Shown here: positions 33,186 to 40,993 of the stretch, piece after piece | How positions within the stretch are numbered: the stretch's first letter is position 1 | Layout of the letters: each line of letters opens with the position of its first letter | DNA from: Phycisphaerae bacterium | GTDB taxonomy: Bacteria > Planctomycetota > Phycisphaerae > Sedimentisphaerales > Anaerohalosphaeraceae | DNA length: 45,331 nt | Reading direction: 5' to 3' | Assembly: GCA_014859965.1 (NCBI GenBank) | Contig: JACZKQ010000153.1 | Location: 1 to 45,331, forward strand | Made by a program: the position numbers and the translations under genes | The notes under the pieces: generated by a model | Told to the model about the DNA's origin: nothing | What the model saw: only the letters and a program-made list of their open reading frames with translations | Database searches by the model: none

Positions 33186-33452
33186 ATGACAATGCAGAAG
33201 AACTTTAAAATCGTCACCTGGTTTATTTCCATCGGCCTGGCCGTTGGCGTCGGCTCGCTGTCTGCGCTGCTGGTGATGGCATTCATCCCCAGCCCCGGCA
33301 CATCCCTGGATGCTGTCCTCCTGCTCATGGTCTCAGGCGGCTTTGCCTGCGCCGCGTTCGGCGTCGTGTGGCTGCTGTATTACGTCTTCAAACACATGGA
33401 CATGCAGTCCAAAACGTCGCCTGCCGTTCCGGCCTCCGCCCGCGGGGCCTGA
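33186..33452 (+). CDS. small two-helix membrane protein
   Basis: An 88-residue protein with two hydrophobic helices (IVTWFISIGLAVGVGSLSALLVMAF and LLLMVSGGFACAAFGVVWLLYYVF, in parts) and a Ser/Pro/Ala tail. GAGGAG precedes the ATG at 33186. I recognise no family. It lies 65 bases after the hydrolase gene. Confidence 0.6.
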   Translation: MTMQKNFKIVTWFISIGLAVGVGSLSALLVMAFIPSPGTSLDAVLLLMVSGGFACAAFGVVWLLYYVFKHMDMQSKTSPAVPASARGA

Positions 33453-33849
33453 CGCGCCGACGTGCGTTACTTCCGGATTATAGGTCCTCTCTGAAAAACC
33501 TGCAAAAACGCATTATCCGTCTTGCTATGACGGCAACTCTGCGCCTCGCTGACTCTGCCCAACCGACGGGTCGGCCCCAGTGTCCGATAAACTCTTGCCC
33601 AGCGCAACACCAGTGTCATTGCCGGCCGTCTGATCACGGGCGTCGGCGCTTCGACAACCTGCGCCACCCCTGCCGTCTGTACCGACTGTGATTTCTATGC
33701 AGACCCGAAACCCATTAAGTACCTCAATTATGAGGTCGATAAACGAGCAAGTTATTCCAATGAAATGTCCGCGATATCACGCATATCGAAAGAAGAGAGG
33801 CATAATCAGAAGTACGAGCCAAGCAATGTTTCTAAAAGGAGAACCAGAG
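33453..33849. other. 397-base gap, probable leader of the tubulin-like gene
   Basis: No convincing coding ORF. It becomes AT-rich from about 33700. CCTCAATTATGAGG (33720-33733) is a short inverted repeat and AAAGGAG (33836-33842) is the ribosome site of the tubulin-like gene. I see no clear sigma-70 promoter. The length suggests a long untranslated leader. Confidence 0.4.
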
Positions 33850-35265
33850 ATGGCAGGAAAGAAGAGTCACACCAGCGCACGGAGCACCAAGGCGAAGACG
33901 CCGCGTGCCCGCAGCAGCGCAAAGCCGCGCCCGGCCGTAGAGAGCACCTCGCCCAAGGCAGGCGCTAAGGCCAAGCCCGTAACCCGCAAGCAGACGACCA
34001 CGACGGCAAAAGCCGCCCCGAAGGTCACCGCTCGCAAACGTCAGACGACCAAAGCGAAAAGCACGCCGAAGGTAACGGCCCGCAAGCACACCGCGCCCAA
34101 GGCGGCCGGCAAAGATTTTGACTTCAATTCGTGGCTGCTGCCGACACTCGAACTCGAGCACTACGAACCCAGCATCGAAGAAGAAGCCGGCGTCCAGGAC
34201 CACATCAAGGGTTCGACCCGCTTCGCATGGCTCGGCGCCGGCCAGTGCGGCGGCCGCCTCGTCAAGTCGTTCTACGACCTCGGCTACCGCAAGGCACTCG
34301 CCGTCAACACCACGCACCACGACCTCGATCTGCTCGAAATCCCCGCCTCCCAGAAGTTCCTCATGGACATCGGCGAACACGGTGCAGGCAAGGATATGGA
34401 ACGCGGCAAAGCGGCCGTCGAGCAGCACAGCCAGGAAATCCTCCACAGTGCACGCAAGACCTTCGGCACCCAGGTCGACCGCATCATGGTCTGCTTCGGC
34501 GCCGGCGGCGGCACCGGCAGCGGCAGCGTCAAAGGCCTCATCGAAGTCGCCAAACGCTACGCCCGCTACATCGGCATCAAAGACCCCAACAAGAAGGTCG
34601 GCTGCATCATGACACTGCCCACGACCGGCGAGTCCAGCTCCCCGATGGTCGCCCAGAACGCATGGCAGGTCGCCACCGATCTCAGCAAGATGGCCTCCAA
34701 AGGCGAGATCAGCCCGCTCATCATCGTCGACAACGACAAAGTCGGCAAGATGTACCCCGGCATGACCGTCCGCAACTTCTGGCCCAGCATCAACAACACC
34801 GTCGCGGCCCTGTTCGACATCTTCAATCGCCTCAGCGCGATGTCCAGCCGGTACACCTCCTTTGATCCGGTCGATTACCACAGCATCATCGAATCCGGCG
34901 GCTGCGCCATCATGGGCCTCACCAAGGTCGCACAGGTCGGCGACAAGTTCGCACTCAGCCAGGCCGTCAAGAAGAACCTCGAAAAGACGCTCCTGGCCGG
35001 CGGCTTCAATCTCAGAAGCGCCAAACTCGCCGGCTGCATCGCCGTCGGCGGCAAGAAGCTCATGACCAACGTCAAGGGCCTTCAGGACAACATCGACTAC
35101 GCTTTCGATGTCCTCTCCGAGGTGACAGGCAACGCAACGATCCATCGCGGCATCTACGAAGATAACCGCGACTCGCTGCGGGTCTACACCATCATCGGCG
35201 GGATGGACGCCTGCACCGCACGGCTCGAAGAACTCAAGAGCCGCAGCGCCGTCACCGTCGGTTAA
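33850..35265 (+). CDS. tubulin/FtsZ-superfamily GTPase with histone H1-like N-terminal tail
   Basis: A 471-residue protein. Residues 1-88 are Lys/Arg/Ala/Thr/Pro-rich and carry the repeat APKVTARK and TPKVTARK, like histone H1 tails. A short acidic linker follows. The GTPase starts near 125 with GAGQCGGR (T1 loop; GQCG as in eukaryotic tubulin), VNTTHHDL (T3), FGAGGGTGSGS at 217-226 (T4, the tubulin signature), LPTTGESSSP (T5) and VDNDK (T6). SFDPVD at 337-342 aligns with the FtsZ T7 loop NxDxxD, keeping both Asp residues, so GTP hydrolysis on polymerisation is possible. The whole is closer to CetZ-like proteins than to canonical FtsZ. The ATG follows AAAGGAG. Confidence 0.85.
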   Translation: MAGKKSHTSARSTKAKTPRARSSAKPRPAVESTSPKAGAKAKPVTRKQTTTTAKAAPKVTARKRQTTKAKSTPKVTARKHTAPKAAGKDFDFNSWLLPTLELEHYEPSIEEEAGVQDHIKGSTRFAWLGAGQCGGRLVKSFYDLGYRKALAVNTTHHDLDLLEIPASQKFLMDIGEHGAGKDMERGKAAVEQHSQEILHSARKTFGTQVDRIMVCFGAGGGTGSGSVKGLIEVAKRYARYIGIKDPNKKVGCIMTLPTTGESSSPMVAQNAWQVATDLSKMASKGEISPLIIVDNDKVGKMYPGMTVRNFWPSINNTVAALFDIFNRLSAMSSRYTSFDPVDYHSIIESGGCAIMGLTKVAQVGDKFALSQAVKKNLEKTLLAGGFNLRSAKLAGCIAVGGKKLMTNVKGLQDNIDYAFDVLSEVTGNATIHRGIYEDNRDSLRVYTIIGGMDACTARLEELKSRSAVTVG

Positions 35266-35298
35266 GAACGAATCCTCGAACACGTGATTCGTGCGTTT

Positions 35299-35352
35299 CG
35301 CCGGGCTTGTCGTATCGGTCAGGGATCGGTCGGCAGGCCCGGCGTTCTTTTT
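35299..35352 (+). terminator. probable terminator after the tubulin-like gene
   Basis: CGCCGGGC (35299-35306) and GCCCGGCG (35337-35344) pair perfectly, with a loop of 30 bases and the T-rich tail TTCTTTTT. The long loop lowers certainty. It lies between convergent genes. Confidence 0.6.
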
Positions 35353-35393
35353 GCGCCGGCCCCGCCGCCCGCCGCCGCACGTCAGAACGCATT

Positions 35394-35768
35394 TTACTTG
35401 CCGCCAACCCTCTCCGTCAGTTCGGCAATCTGAAGGCTGAGCCGCTTGACGTCCCGCAGGAGGAGGTTTCGCCCCATGAACTGCCAATACCACAGCTTGC
35501 ACACGCTGACGAACATCATCGCCGTAATGAACACCGTGGCGTACAGGATCATCGCCCGGGTCTCCTCGACCTGGAAAAACCGCCACGCCGAAAATATAGC
35601 CACGGCCAGAAAGCCCCATATATAAATCCACAGTACGACCACCAGCCATCGCAGCCGCGTCCGGAAGGAATCCATGATCATTCCGCGCACCGTTTCCTCA
35701 CGACCCGCGCTGTACTCGCCCGGAAGATCCGGCGCATCGATAATCTTTTTGAGTTCTTCTTCGTTCAT
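35394..35768 (-). CDS. DUF6768-like membrane protein beside an ECF sigma factor
   Basis: A 124-residue protein with a cytoplasmic start MNEEELKKIIDAP, two membrane helices (LRWLVVVLWIYIWGFLAVAIF and MILYATVFITAMMFVSVCKLWYW, in parts) and a coiled tail LLLRDVKRLSLQIAELTERV. The pattern RxRLRWL, AxRFFQ and KLWYW fits what I recall of DUF6768. Its start is 23 bases after the sigma factor stop on the same strand. A role as a membrane regulator of that sigma factor is inferred from position. Confidence 0.75.
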   Translation of the reverse strand: MNEEELKKIIDAPDLPGEYSAGREETVRGMIMDSFRTRLRWLVVVLWIYIWGFLAVAIFSAWRFFQVEETRAMILYATVFITAMMFVSVCKLWYWQFMGRNLLLRDVKRLSLQIAELTERVGGK

Positions 35769-35791
35769 GGCATATCTCCTGAAATCATCAT

Positions 35792-36352
35792 TTACTCACT
35801 TCGATTGTCATTGACCCGATACGATTCCTTCAGCCGCGCCCGTGCCTTAAAGAGCCGCGACTTCACCGTCCCCTCCGGAATCTGCAATACCCCCGCAATC
35901 TCCGCCACCGAAAACCCCTCCAGGTAATGCAGCGTCAGCACCTGCCGATCCCGCACGCCGAGCCGATCCACAATCCGCCGCGTTGCGTCATCCGCCTCAT
36001 TGCCCCCGGCCGCACCCTGCACTGCGTCCGCCGCCTTTTCCGCCGCCGCCTCACGCAGCCTTCTATCCCGCACCTTCCGGCCGATCGCATCGGCCGCCTT
36101 GTGCGTCACGATCCGAAACGCCCACGTCCGAAAGCACGCCGCATCCTCCAGCCGCCGCAGCCCCCGGATGATCGCCACCCACGCCTCCTGCACCACGTCC
36201 CACGCCGCCTCCGCGTCGTCCGTCAGCCGATACGCATGCGTCCACAGCGGCCGCTGCCACCGCTCTACCAAAGCCTTCATCGCCGCCGCATCGCCCCCCT
36301 GGCTCCGCAGCACCAACAGCTCGTCGACAAGTTGTTCCCGATCTGCCCTCAT
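35792..36352 (-). CDS. ECF RNA polymerase sigma factor
   Basis: A 186-residue sigma-70 family protein of ECF type. Region 2 is LWTHAYRLTDDAEAAWDVVQEAWVAIIRGL with FRTWAFRIVTHKAADAIGR; region 4 is LTLHYLEGFSVAEIAGVLQIPEGTVKSRLFKARARL, a helix-turn-helix. The chosen ATG at 36352 overlaps the stop of a three-codon leader ORF (ATG at 36360, Met-Ala-Leu), which itself lies 7 bases behind GGAGGG. A GTG at 36391 is also in frame. The DUF6768 protein follows. No anti-sigma factor with a zinc site is seen. Confidence 0.88.
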   Translation of the reverse strand: MRADREQLVDELLVLRSQGGDAAAMKALVERWQRPLWTHAYRLTDDAEAAWDVVQEAWVAIIRGLRRLEDAACFRTWAFRIVTHKAADAIGRKVRDRRLREAAAEKAADAVQGAAGGNEADDATRRIVDRLGVRDRQVLTLHYLEGFSVAEIAGVLQIPEGTVKSRLFKARARLKESYRVNDNRSE

Positions 36353-36451
36353 AACGCCATAATAGTCCCTCCCCCCGGCCGCAGGGTTCACTTTTTCCCC
36401 GGAAATGCGCTGTCAACTGCCGCCCACCCCCCGTGTCCACCCTGTATTGCC

Positions 36452-37684
36452 TCAGAGAACATCCCACGGCAGCGCGTAGTCGTTCTTCGATATCTTCGCA
36501 AACGCCCCGGTCGGGGATATCACCAGCCCCGGCGCAATCCGCGATTGCTGATAGGCATCACGAAATGCACACAGCCCCCTGGCATCCGCCCCCGAAGGCT
36601 GTGAAGCCAGCTTCACCTCAATCGGGTACAGCACGCCGTCCCTTTCAAGTACGATATCCACCTCGGCCCCGCCGTGACTCCGCCAGTGATAGAACGTCGG
36701 CGGCGTCCCCAAAACCCGGCCCAGCTTGCGAATCTCCCCCGCCACGGCCGTCTCGAATAATGCCCCTGTAAGCGGATGACCGCTCAAAGACCTCGCCGAC
36801 GACAGCATCTGCAGCGCGCACACAAGACCCGTATCAGCAAAGTAGCCCTTCGGCTTCGAGCTCGTTCGTTTGACCGTGCTGCCGCTGTAGGCCGGCGCCT
36901 CGAACCATTGGAATGTCGCCGACAGCGTGCTCAGCCACCGCCGGGCTGTCTGCGGCGTCAATCCCAACTCACGCCCCAATTGAGAGTAATTGATCTCCTG
37001 GCCCGTAAGCGCCGCCGCCAGTCGAACGAACCGGCCGAACTGCTGCCAGTCCGCCGTATCCGAGATCATCCGCACGTCGCGCTCGATGTACGTCTGCACG
37101 TACGCATTGTAATAATCCGGTATCAGCTCAAGCGAAATCCTGTCCGCCTCCGGCAGCCAGCCCCGCCACAACTGCTCGTACAGCGTCCGACCCGTCGTCG
37201 GCCGCTTCGGCGGCGCCGCGATCACCTCGTCCGGATCGTCCAGCCACCGCTCCAGCCAGCTTCTCTCCACCCGCTGCTCGTATATCTCGCTAAGGCAGAA
37301 ACCTTCCAGGTTCAGAAACACCGCCCGCCCCGCAAGGCTCTCTGCGATGGATTTCATCACCGACCACTGCTGCGACCCTGTTATGATGTACTGTCCGCTC
37401 GACCGGTCACGGTCTATCCGCCGCTTCACCGCCGCGACCAGTTCAGGGGCATATTGTATCTCGTCGAGGATTATCGGGCTCGGGTGATTGTCGAGAAACA
37501 GGTCCGGATCGTGACGGGCATTGCCGACGTCCACCACCGGGTCGAAAACAACACAATCCGCACCGCTGAATACGTGACGCACAAGCGTACTCTTGCCCAC
37601 CTGCCGTGCCCCGGATAACACCACGCACGGAAACGCCGCCGACAGCTTTCTGAGTCGCTCGCTTATGATCCTGTGCTTGTACAT
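36452..37684 (-). CDS. AAA ATPase with DUF4143-type nuclease-like C-terminus
   Basis: A 410-residue protein. Walker A is VVLSGARQVGKSTLV near residue 24 and Walker B is SPIILDEIQYAP near 70, followed by ITGSQQW (sensor 1). The middle has a winged-helix segment (YSQLGRELGLTPQTARRWLSTL). The end FYHWRSHGGAEVDIVLERDGVLYPIEVKL carries the E/D...E-x-K pattern of PD-(D/E)xK-like nucleases, as in the DUF4143 family. Function of this large family is not known; many members lie in variable regions. The ATG at 37684 was chosen; a longer reading would translate through the palindrome. Confidence 0.85.
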   Translation of the reverse strand: MYKHRIISERLRKLSAAFPCVVLSGARQVGKSTLVRHVFSGADCVVFDPVVDVGNARHDPDLFLDNHPSPIILDEIQYAPELVAAVKRRIDRDRSSGQYIITGSQQWSVMKSIAESLAGRAVFLNLEGFCLSEIYEQRVERSWLERWLDDPDEVIAAPPKRPTTGRTLYEQLWRGWLPEADRISLELIPDYYNAYVQTYIERDVRMISDTADWQQFGRFVRLAAALTGQEINYSQLGRELGLTPQTARRWLSTLSATFQWFEAPAYSGSTVKRTSSKPKGYFADTGLVCALQMLSSARSLSGHPLTGALFETAVAGEIRKLGRVLGTPPTFYHWRSHGGAEVDIVLERDGVLYPIEVKLASQPSGADARGLCAFRDAYQQSRIAPGLVISPTGAFAKISKNDYALPWDVL

Positions 37685-37694
37685 AGTGGCTGTA

Positions 37695-37731
37695 CCTCGA
37701 TAATTGATGATGCCATCATCAATTATCGAGG
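37695..37731. repeat. perfect 37-bp palindrome upstream of the AAA ATPase gene
   Basis: CCTCGATAATTGATGATG (37695-37712) is exactly repeated in reverse complement at 37714-37731, with one central base. It lies 11 bases before the ATPase start codon. It could be an operator that overlaps the translation start, a hairpin hiding the ribosome site, or a recombination site. Confidence 0.85.
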
Positions 37732-37809
37732 CAAATCGCCCGGCAGTCAACCAAAATAGTTGATTTCAACCACATTCTTGCCCCACCACCTGCCGCCGAT
37801 CACCCTTTC

Positions 37810-38178
37810 CTACTCCACCAGCTTCGTCGTCTTACTCGAACAAAGCCACTTCTGCTCGCCGAAGTCGAAGTTGTAGTGCTGGCGCACCTTGAACACCGCC
37901 ACCGACTCCGGCAGCGTCGCGAAGTACTCGTCCATATCGTCGAAAAGCACCGATATCCCCTCCGCCATGATATACGCCGCCTTGTCCCGCGTGATATGAA
38001 TCACATGATACGTAATCCCATGCTGCGCCAGCAGTTCCGCCACAAAGGCCTCCGTCCCCGGCACGCGATTGGTAATCACATGAATCTCATGCCCCGCCGC
38101 CGCCATCGCCGCCGTAAACGCACTGAAAAACGCAGGATACGCCGTAATCGTCGCATCCACATCCACCCCGATCTTCAT
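37810..38178 (-). CDS. small HAD-like (NIF/5'-nucleotidase-type) protein
   Basis: A 122-residue protein starting MKIGVDVDATITAYPAFF, where DVDATIT is HAD motif I (DxDxT). HVITNR near residue 37 fits motif II, and VLFDDMDEYF fits motif IV. The compact size and lack of a cap resemble small HAD phosphatases acting on nucleotides or sugars. The ATG at 38178 was chosen because HAD motif I starts close to the N-terminus in relatives; an in-frame upstream reading to 38268 adds 30 doubtful residues. Substrate unknown. Confidence 0.7.
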   Translation of the reverse strand: MKIGVDVDATITAYPAFFSAFTAAMAAAGHEIHVITNRVPGTEAFVAELLAQHGITYHVIHITRDKAAYIMAEGISVLFDDMDEYFATLPESVAVFKVRQHYNFDFGEQKWLCSSKTTKLVE

Positions 38179-38288
38179 GTCGCCCCCGTCTGACGCAACA
38201 CTCGCGGTTGCCGGAACTACCCGTGTTCCTTCTTGCATCGACATTTCAATGCATGACCTTGGGCGCAACGATGAGACCTATTCAACGC

Positions 38289-38708
38289 TCAATGCCAATC
38301 CGTGCTGGACAAATCCGCGTCATCTCCCTCGCCCCCCGGCGCTCCATCCGCCCCATAACTCATAATGATAAACGGAATCCTCTCCTCGGGCTTAAGAATA
38401 AAGACAAACTCCCTGCCCCAGCTATCGCGCGGAATTTCTGCTGTATCCAGGTACCCTCCATCGTTCCACCCGGTCACACCAGCCGGTTCCTCGATAAGAA
38501 CCCTGAGTCCTTCTTCACCGGTCGGGTAGCGCCCCGTGTCCATCTTGAACTGAATAACAGCATGGTGAAGAGAAAATAATGTTCCTCGAGTCGTCATTTG
38601 CCTGGCTGGCGCGCTTGTCGCATGAGGCCAGAAACAAAGACACGCAACCAGCCCAAGGAGGACGGCGATCAGCATGATCAATGTGACAATGCGCACAGAG
38701 TTCTCCAT
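38289..38708 (-). CDS. GspG-like type II secretion pseudopilin domain protein
   Basis: A 139-residue protein: one membrane helix (IVTLIMLIAVLLGLVACLCF), then LHHAVIQFKMDTGRYPTGEEGLRVLIE, the GspG core, and SYGADGAPGGEGDDADLSSTDW, the calcium loop typical of major pseudopilins. The prepilin peptidase motif GFTLIE is missing, so it may be anchored uncleaved. No other secretion gene is adjacent, which makes it an orphan pseudopilin. Confidence 0.8.
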   Translation of the reverse strand: MENSVRIVTLIMLIAVLLGLVACLCFWPHATSAPARQMTTRGTLFSLHHAVIQFKMDTGRYPTGEEGLRVLIEEPAGVTGWNDGGYLDTAEIPRDSWGREFVFILKPEERIPFIIMSYGADGAPGGEGDDADLSSTDWH

Positions 38709-38914
38709 CTTTGCCCATTCAGTCTGCTTTGAAGAAATTTGTGTTTCTACCGTCGCCTGCTCTTTATATCTGCGTTACTGCCTTTACCGCCGGCGCCGTA
38801 ACTCAGTATCTCAAATGGGCCGGTGCAAACAGCATCGGGCGTCGCAAGCAAGTGCCTGCAATTTTTGACAATTCTGAGCCTGTAAGGTTCTGGGTTCTAT
38901 CGCGAGGAACAATA

Positions 38915-38942
38915 TAGACTGAACAGTGACAACTGCTATAAT
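38915..38942 (+). promoter_or_regulatory. promoter for the zinc-ribbon/DUF4190-like gene
   Basis: TAGACT (38915-38920) and a perfect TATAAT (38937-38942) are 16 bases apart, 45 bases before the ATG at 38988, which has GGAGG as ribosome site. The rest of the 279-base gap shows nothing else I can name. Confidence 0.5.
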
Positions 38943-38987
38943 TCCAGGTATGCACCCAAACTGTTCTCCGAACAATGGGAGGAAAAC

Positions 38988-40457
38988 ATGAACTGCCCTG
39001 AATGCCAAAGACAGACGCCGGACGCAAGCGCCACCTGCGAAAGCTGCGGCCATCGTTTTACCGCCGCCCCGCCCCGAACGAGCCGGGCCGCTATAGCGGC
39101 TTTTGTGCTGGGCCTGCTGCCGCTCAGCCCGCTGGTCGCCATAGGCGTCCTGATCGTCGGGTTGATCGCATTGCGAAACATTCGCAGAAGCCGCGGCGCG
39201 CTCAAGGGCAGGGGATGGGCCATCGCAGGAATGACCTTCTGCTGCATCTCCGTTGTGCTTGTGGGTGCATTTTGGGCATGGTCATTGGATGCCGAGCCCA
39301 TCACCGACGACTACACCATAGCCGACCTGAAGTACCCCGGCCCCGAATACGATCAAACATGGGACCTCCTGAAGCAGCTTGCACAGGCCCGCGACGCCTC
39401 CGGCGGAGAAGACTGGGTGCAGGATGCCCAGGAATCGATTTCCGCCTTTTTCAAAGACTTCAATGATCCCAATCAAACCATCGCAGCGACTCTCAGCTCT
39501 CACGCCGCAACGGGTGAGCGGCTCTGGCAGGATTCTATGCCCGCTCGCGAGATTATTCGGCAATTAAGCGGGTTCGAGCATATCAGTGACCTCAGCGACC
39601 CCGTGTTCTGCGCCGGCAGCGATCACCAGAAGGATATCAGATATCTTGGCGGCCTCTATGCAATGCAGGCGATCCTGGAAGCCGCGCGAGGCAATGACGT
39701 GTCCGCATCCCAAACGCTGATCGAAATGAGCACGGTCAACCGCAAACTCTCCACGACGTCGCGCCCGCTGCTGACGAAATTGATCTGCTTCAGTAATCTC
39801 GGCATGGACTTCCAGGCCGCCGTCTTCATCCTCAACGCGCCGTCAACCAGCCCGGCAGCGCTCGACTTGCTGAGAAAACATTACGCACCGCTGGCAGAGG
39901 ACCAGTTATGCTTCACTAACTGTCTGATCTTCGAATATCTGGCAGAGAAGCGCGCATGGCTGGATATGCTCGCTCAGCAGTCATCGGCTCTCGCCCTTAT
40001 CGCAAAACCCAACTCGACGTTGCGCGTGCTCAGGAACTGTTACGATGCGCAGATTGCGCGTCACCGAAACAGGCAATTCGAGGCATTGCCCGTCTACCCG
40101 CATGGCTACCCTTATCAGCCGTACGCACCGGACGATCCGCTTCTGGAAAGAGGCGGGTTTTACCAGGTTTATAATCCTTTTGGATGGCTGTTTCTGTGTT
40201 TTACGGCGCCGACGACAGACCACGTTCTCAGGCAATCCGAAAGGTTTGCCGTCACAGACGACCTGTTCCAGATCATACTGGCGATGCGCCTGGGCGAGGA
40301 CTACAGCCTGGAATCGCGTATCCCCGGCCAGGAGTACGTAATTGACATGGATCGCAAAATCATCTACAGCCCCGGCCCCGACGGCGAGCCCTTCACGTGG
40401 GACGACATCAAACTGCCCATCAACCCCGAAGTGCTGCAGCAGACCGCTGGCCGTTAA
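38988..40457 (+). CDS. zinc-ribbon membrane protein with DUF4190-like region
   Basis: A 489-residue protein. Two CxxC pairs form a zinc ribbon at the start (NCPECQ, CESCGH). Two membrane helices follow with the DUF4190 pattern (AAIAAFVLGLLPLSPLVAIGVLIVGLIAL, in parts; GWAIAGMTFCCISVV). The remaining 380 residues are soluble, probably outside the membrane, and helical; I recognise no domain there. The last segment (IPGQEYVIDMDRKIIYSPGPDGEPFTWDDI) resembles pseudopilin calcium-loop tails (SPGPDG). It converges on the M50-like gene, with stops overlapping by 4 bases. Confidence 0.7.
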   Translation: MNCPECQRQTPDASATCESCGHRFTAAPPRTSRAAIAAFVLGLLPLSPLVAIGVLIVGLIALRNIRRSRGALKGRGWAIAGMTFCCISVVLVGAFWAWSLDAEPITDDYTIADLKYPGPEYDQTWDLLKQLAQARDASGGEDWVQDAQESISAFFKDFNDPNQTIAATLSSHAATGERLWQDSMPAREIIRQLSGFEHISDLSDPVFCAGSDHQKDIRYLGGLYAMQAILEAARGNDVSASQTLIEMSTVNRKLSTTSRPLLTKLICFSNLGMDFQAAVFILNAPSTSPAALDLLRKHYAPLAEDQLCFTNCLIFEYLAEKRAWLDMLAQQSSALALIAKPNSTLRVLRNCYDAQIARHRNRQFEALPVYPHGYPYQPYAPDDPLLERGGFYQVYNPFGWLFLCFTAPTTDHVLRQSERFAVTDDLFQIILAMRLGEDYSLESRIPGQEYVIDMDRKIIYSPGPDGEPFTWDDIKLPINPEVLQQTAGR

Positions 40458-40993
40458 AGCACCAGCCGCATGACCAGTTCCGGCAGCGCGAGGCCCACGC
40501 CTGCCGCGTAGAAGAGGTCCGCCCAGACGATGGAAAGGATGTTTCCGACGTACACCAGCGCGACGATAGGGAACACCAGCAGCGCCAGGTAATTGGCGGC
40601 CTTGATCTTCTCTCTTGCAAGGGCCCAAAGATTCTTCGCATCCTGGTTGGAGGGAAAGGCGTGCATCCCGATCGAAAGCCCGAGCCAGCCGATGACGTAG
40701 TATGACCAGTGCTCGACATTGAAAAACCGGATCGGCAGAAACACCGAAAAGCAGATGGCAAAGCACAGCACCGAGTTGATCAAAAACGGCCCGCAGGCGA
40801 CGAAAAACGCCGGCCAGAACCGATCCGTGCCCTGGTGTACGACATACCCCGCCGGCCCTGTCGTGGCGAAGCGAAAAAAGCGCACGTCAAGAACATACAA
40901 ACCGAACAGTCGGCAGAACAGAAGATGCGCCGCCTCGTGTACGATAACGCCCGGAAAGGTCAGCCACGCGATGATAAAGCCCGGAATAATCAT
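40454..40993 (-). CDS. M50-like/DUF3267-type membrane metalloprotease
   Basis: A 179-residue membrane protein with HEAAH (HExxH zinc motif) near residue 19 in FPGVIVHEAAHLLFCRLFGL. Several hydrophobic helices follow. A conserved DAKNLW segment near residue 122 may provide the third ligand (Asp). Small size agrees with DUF3267-type intramembrane protease relatives. The ATG overlaps the stop of the upstream zinc-ribbon gene as ATGA, so the two are coupled and may act together. Confidence 0.75.
   Translation of the reverse strand: MIIPGFIIAWLTFPGVIVHEAAHLLFCRLFGLYVLDVRFFRFATTGPAGYVVHQGTDRFWPAFFVACGPFLINSVLCFAICFSVFLPIRFFNVEHWSYYVIGWLGLSIGMHAFPSNQDAKNLWALAREKIKAANYLALLVFPIVALVYVGNILSIVWADLFYAAGVGLALPELVMRLVL

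Noticed and set aside
33832-35649. 605-codon open frame on the minus strand opposite the tubulin-like gene
   Set aside because: It is the mirror of a GC-rich gene with strong family motifs; its translation is Ala/Gly/Asp-rich with no known motif.
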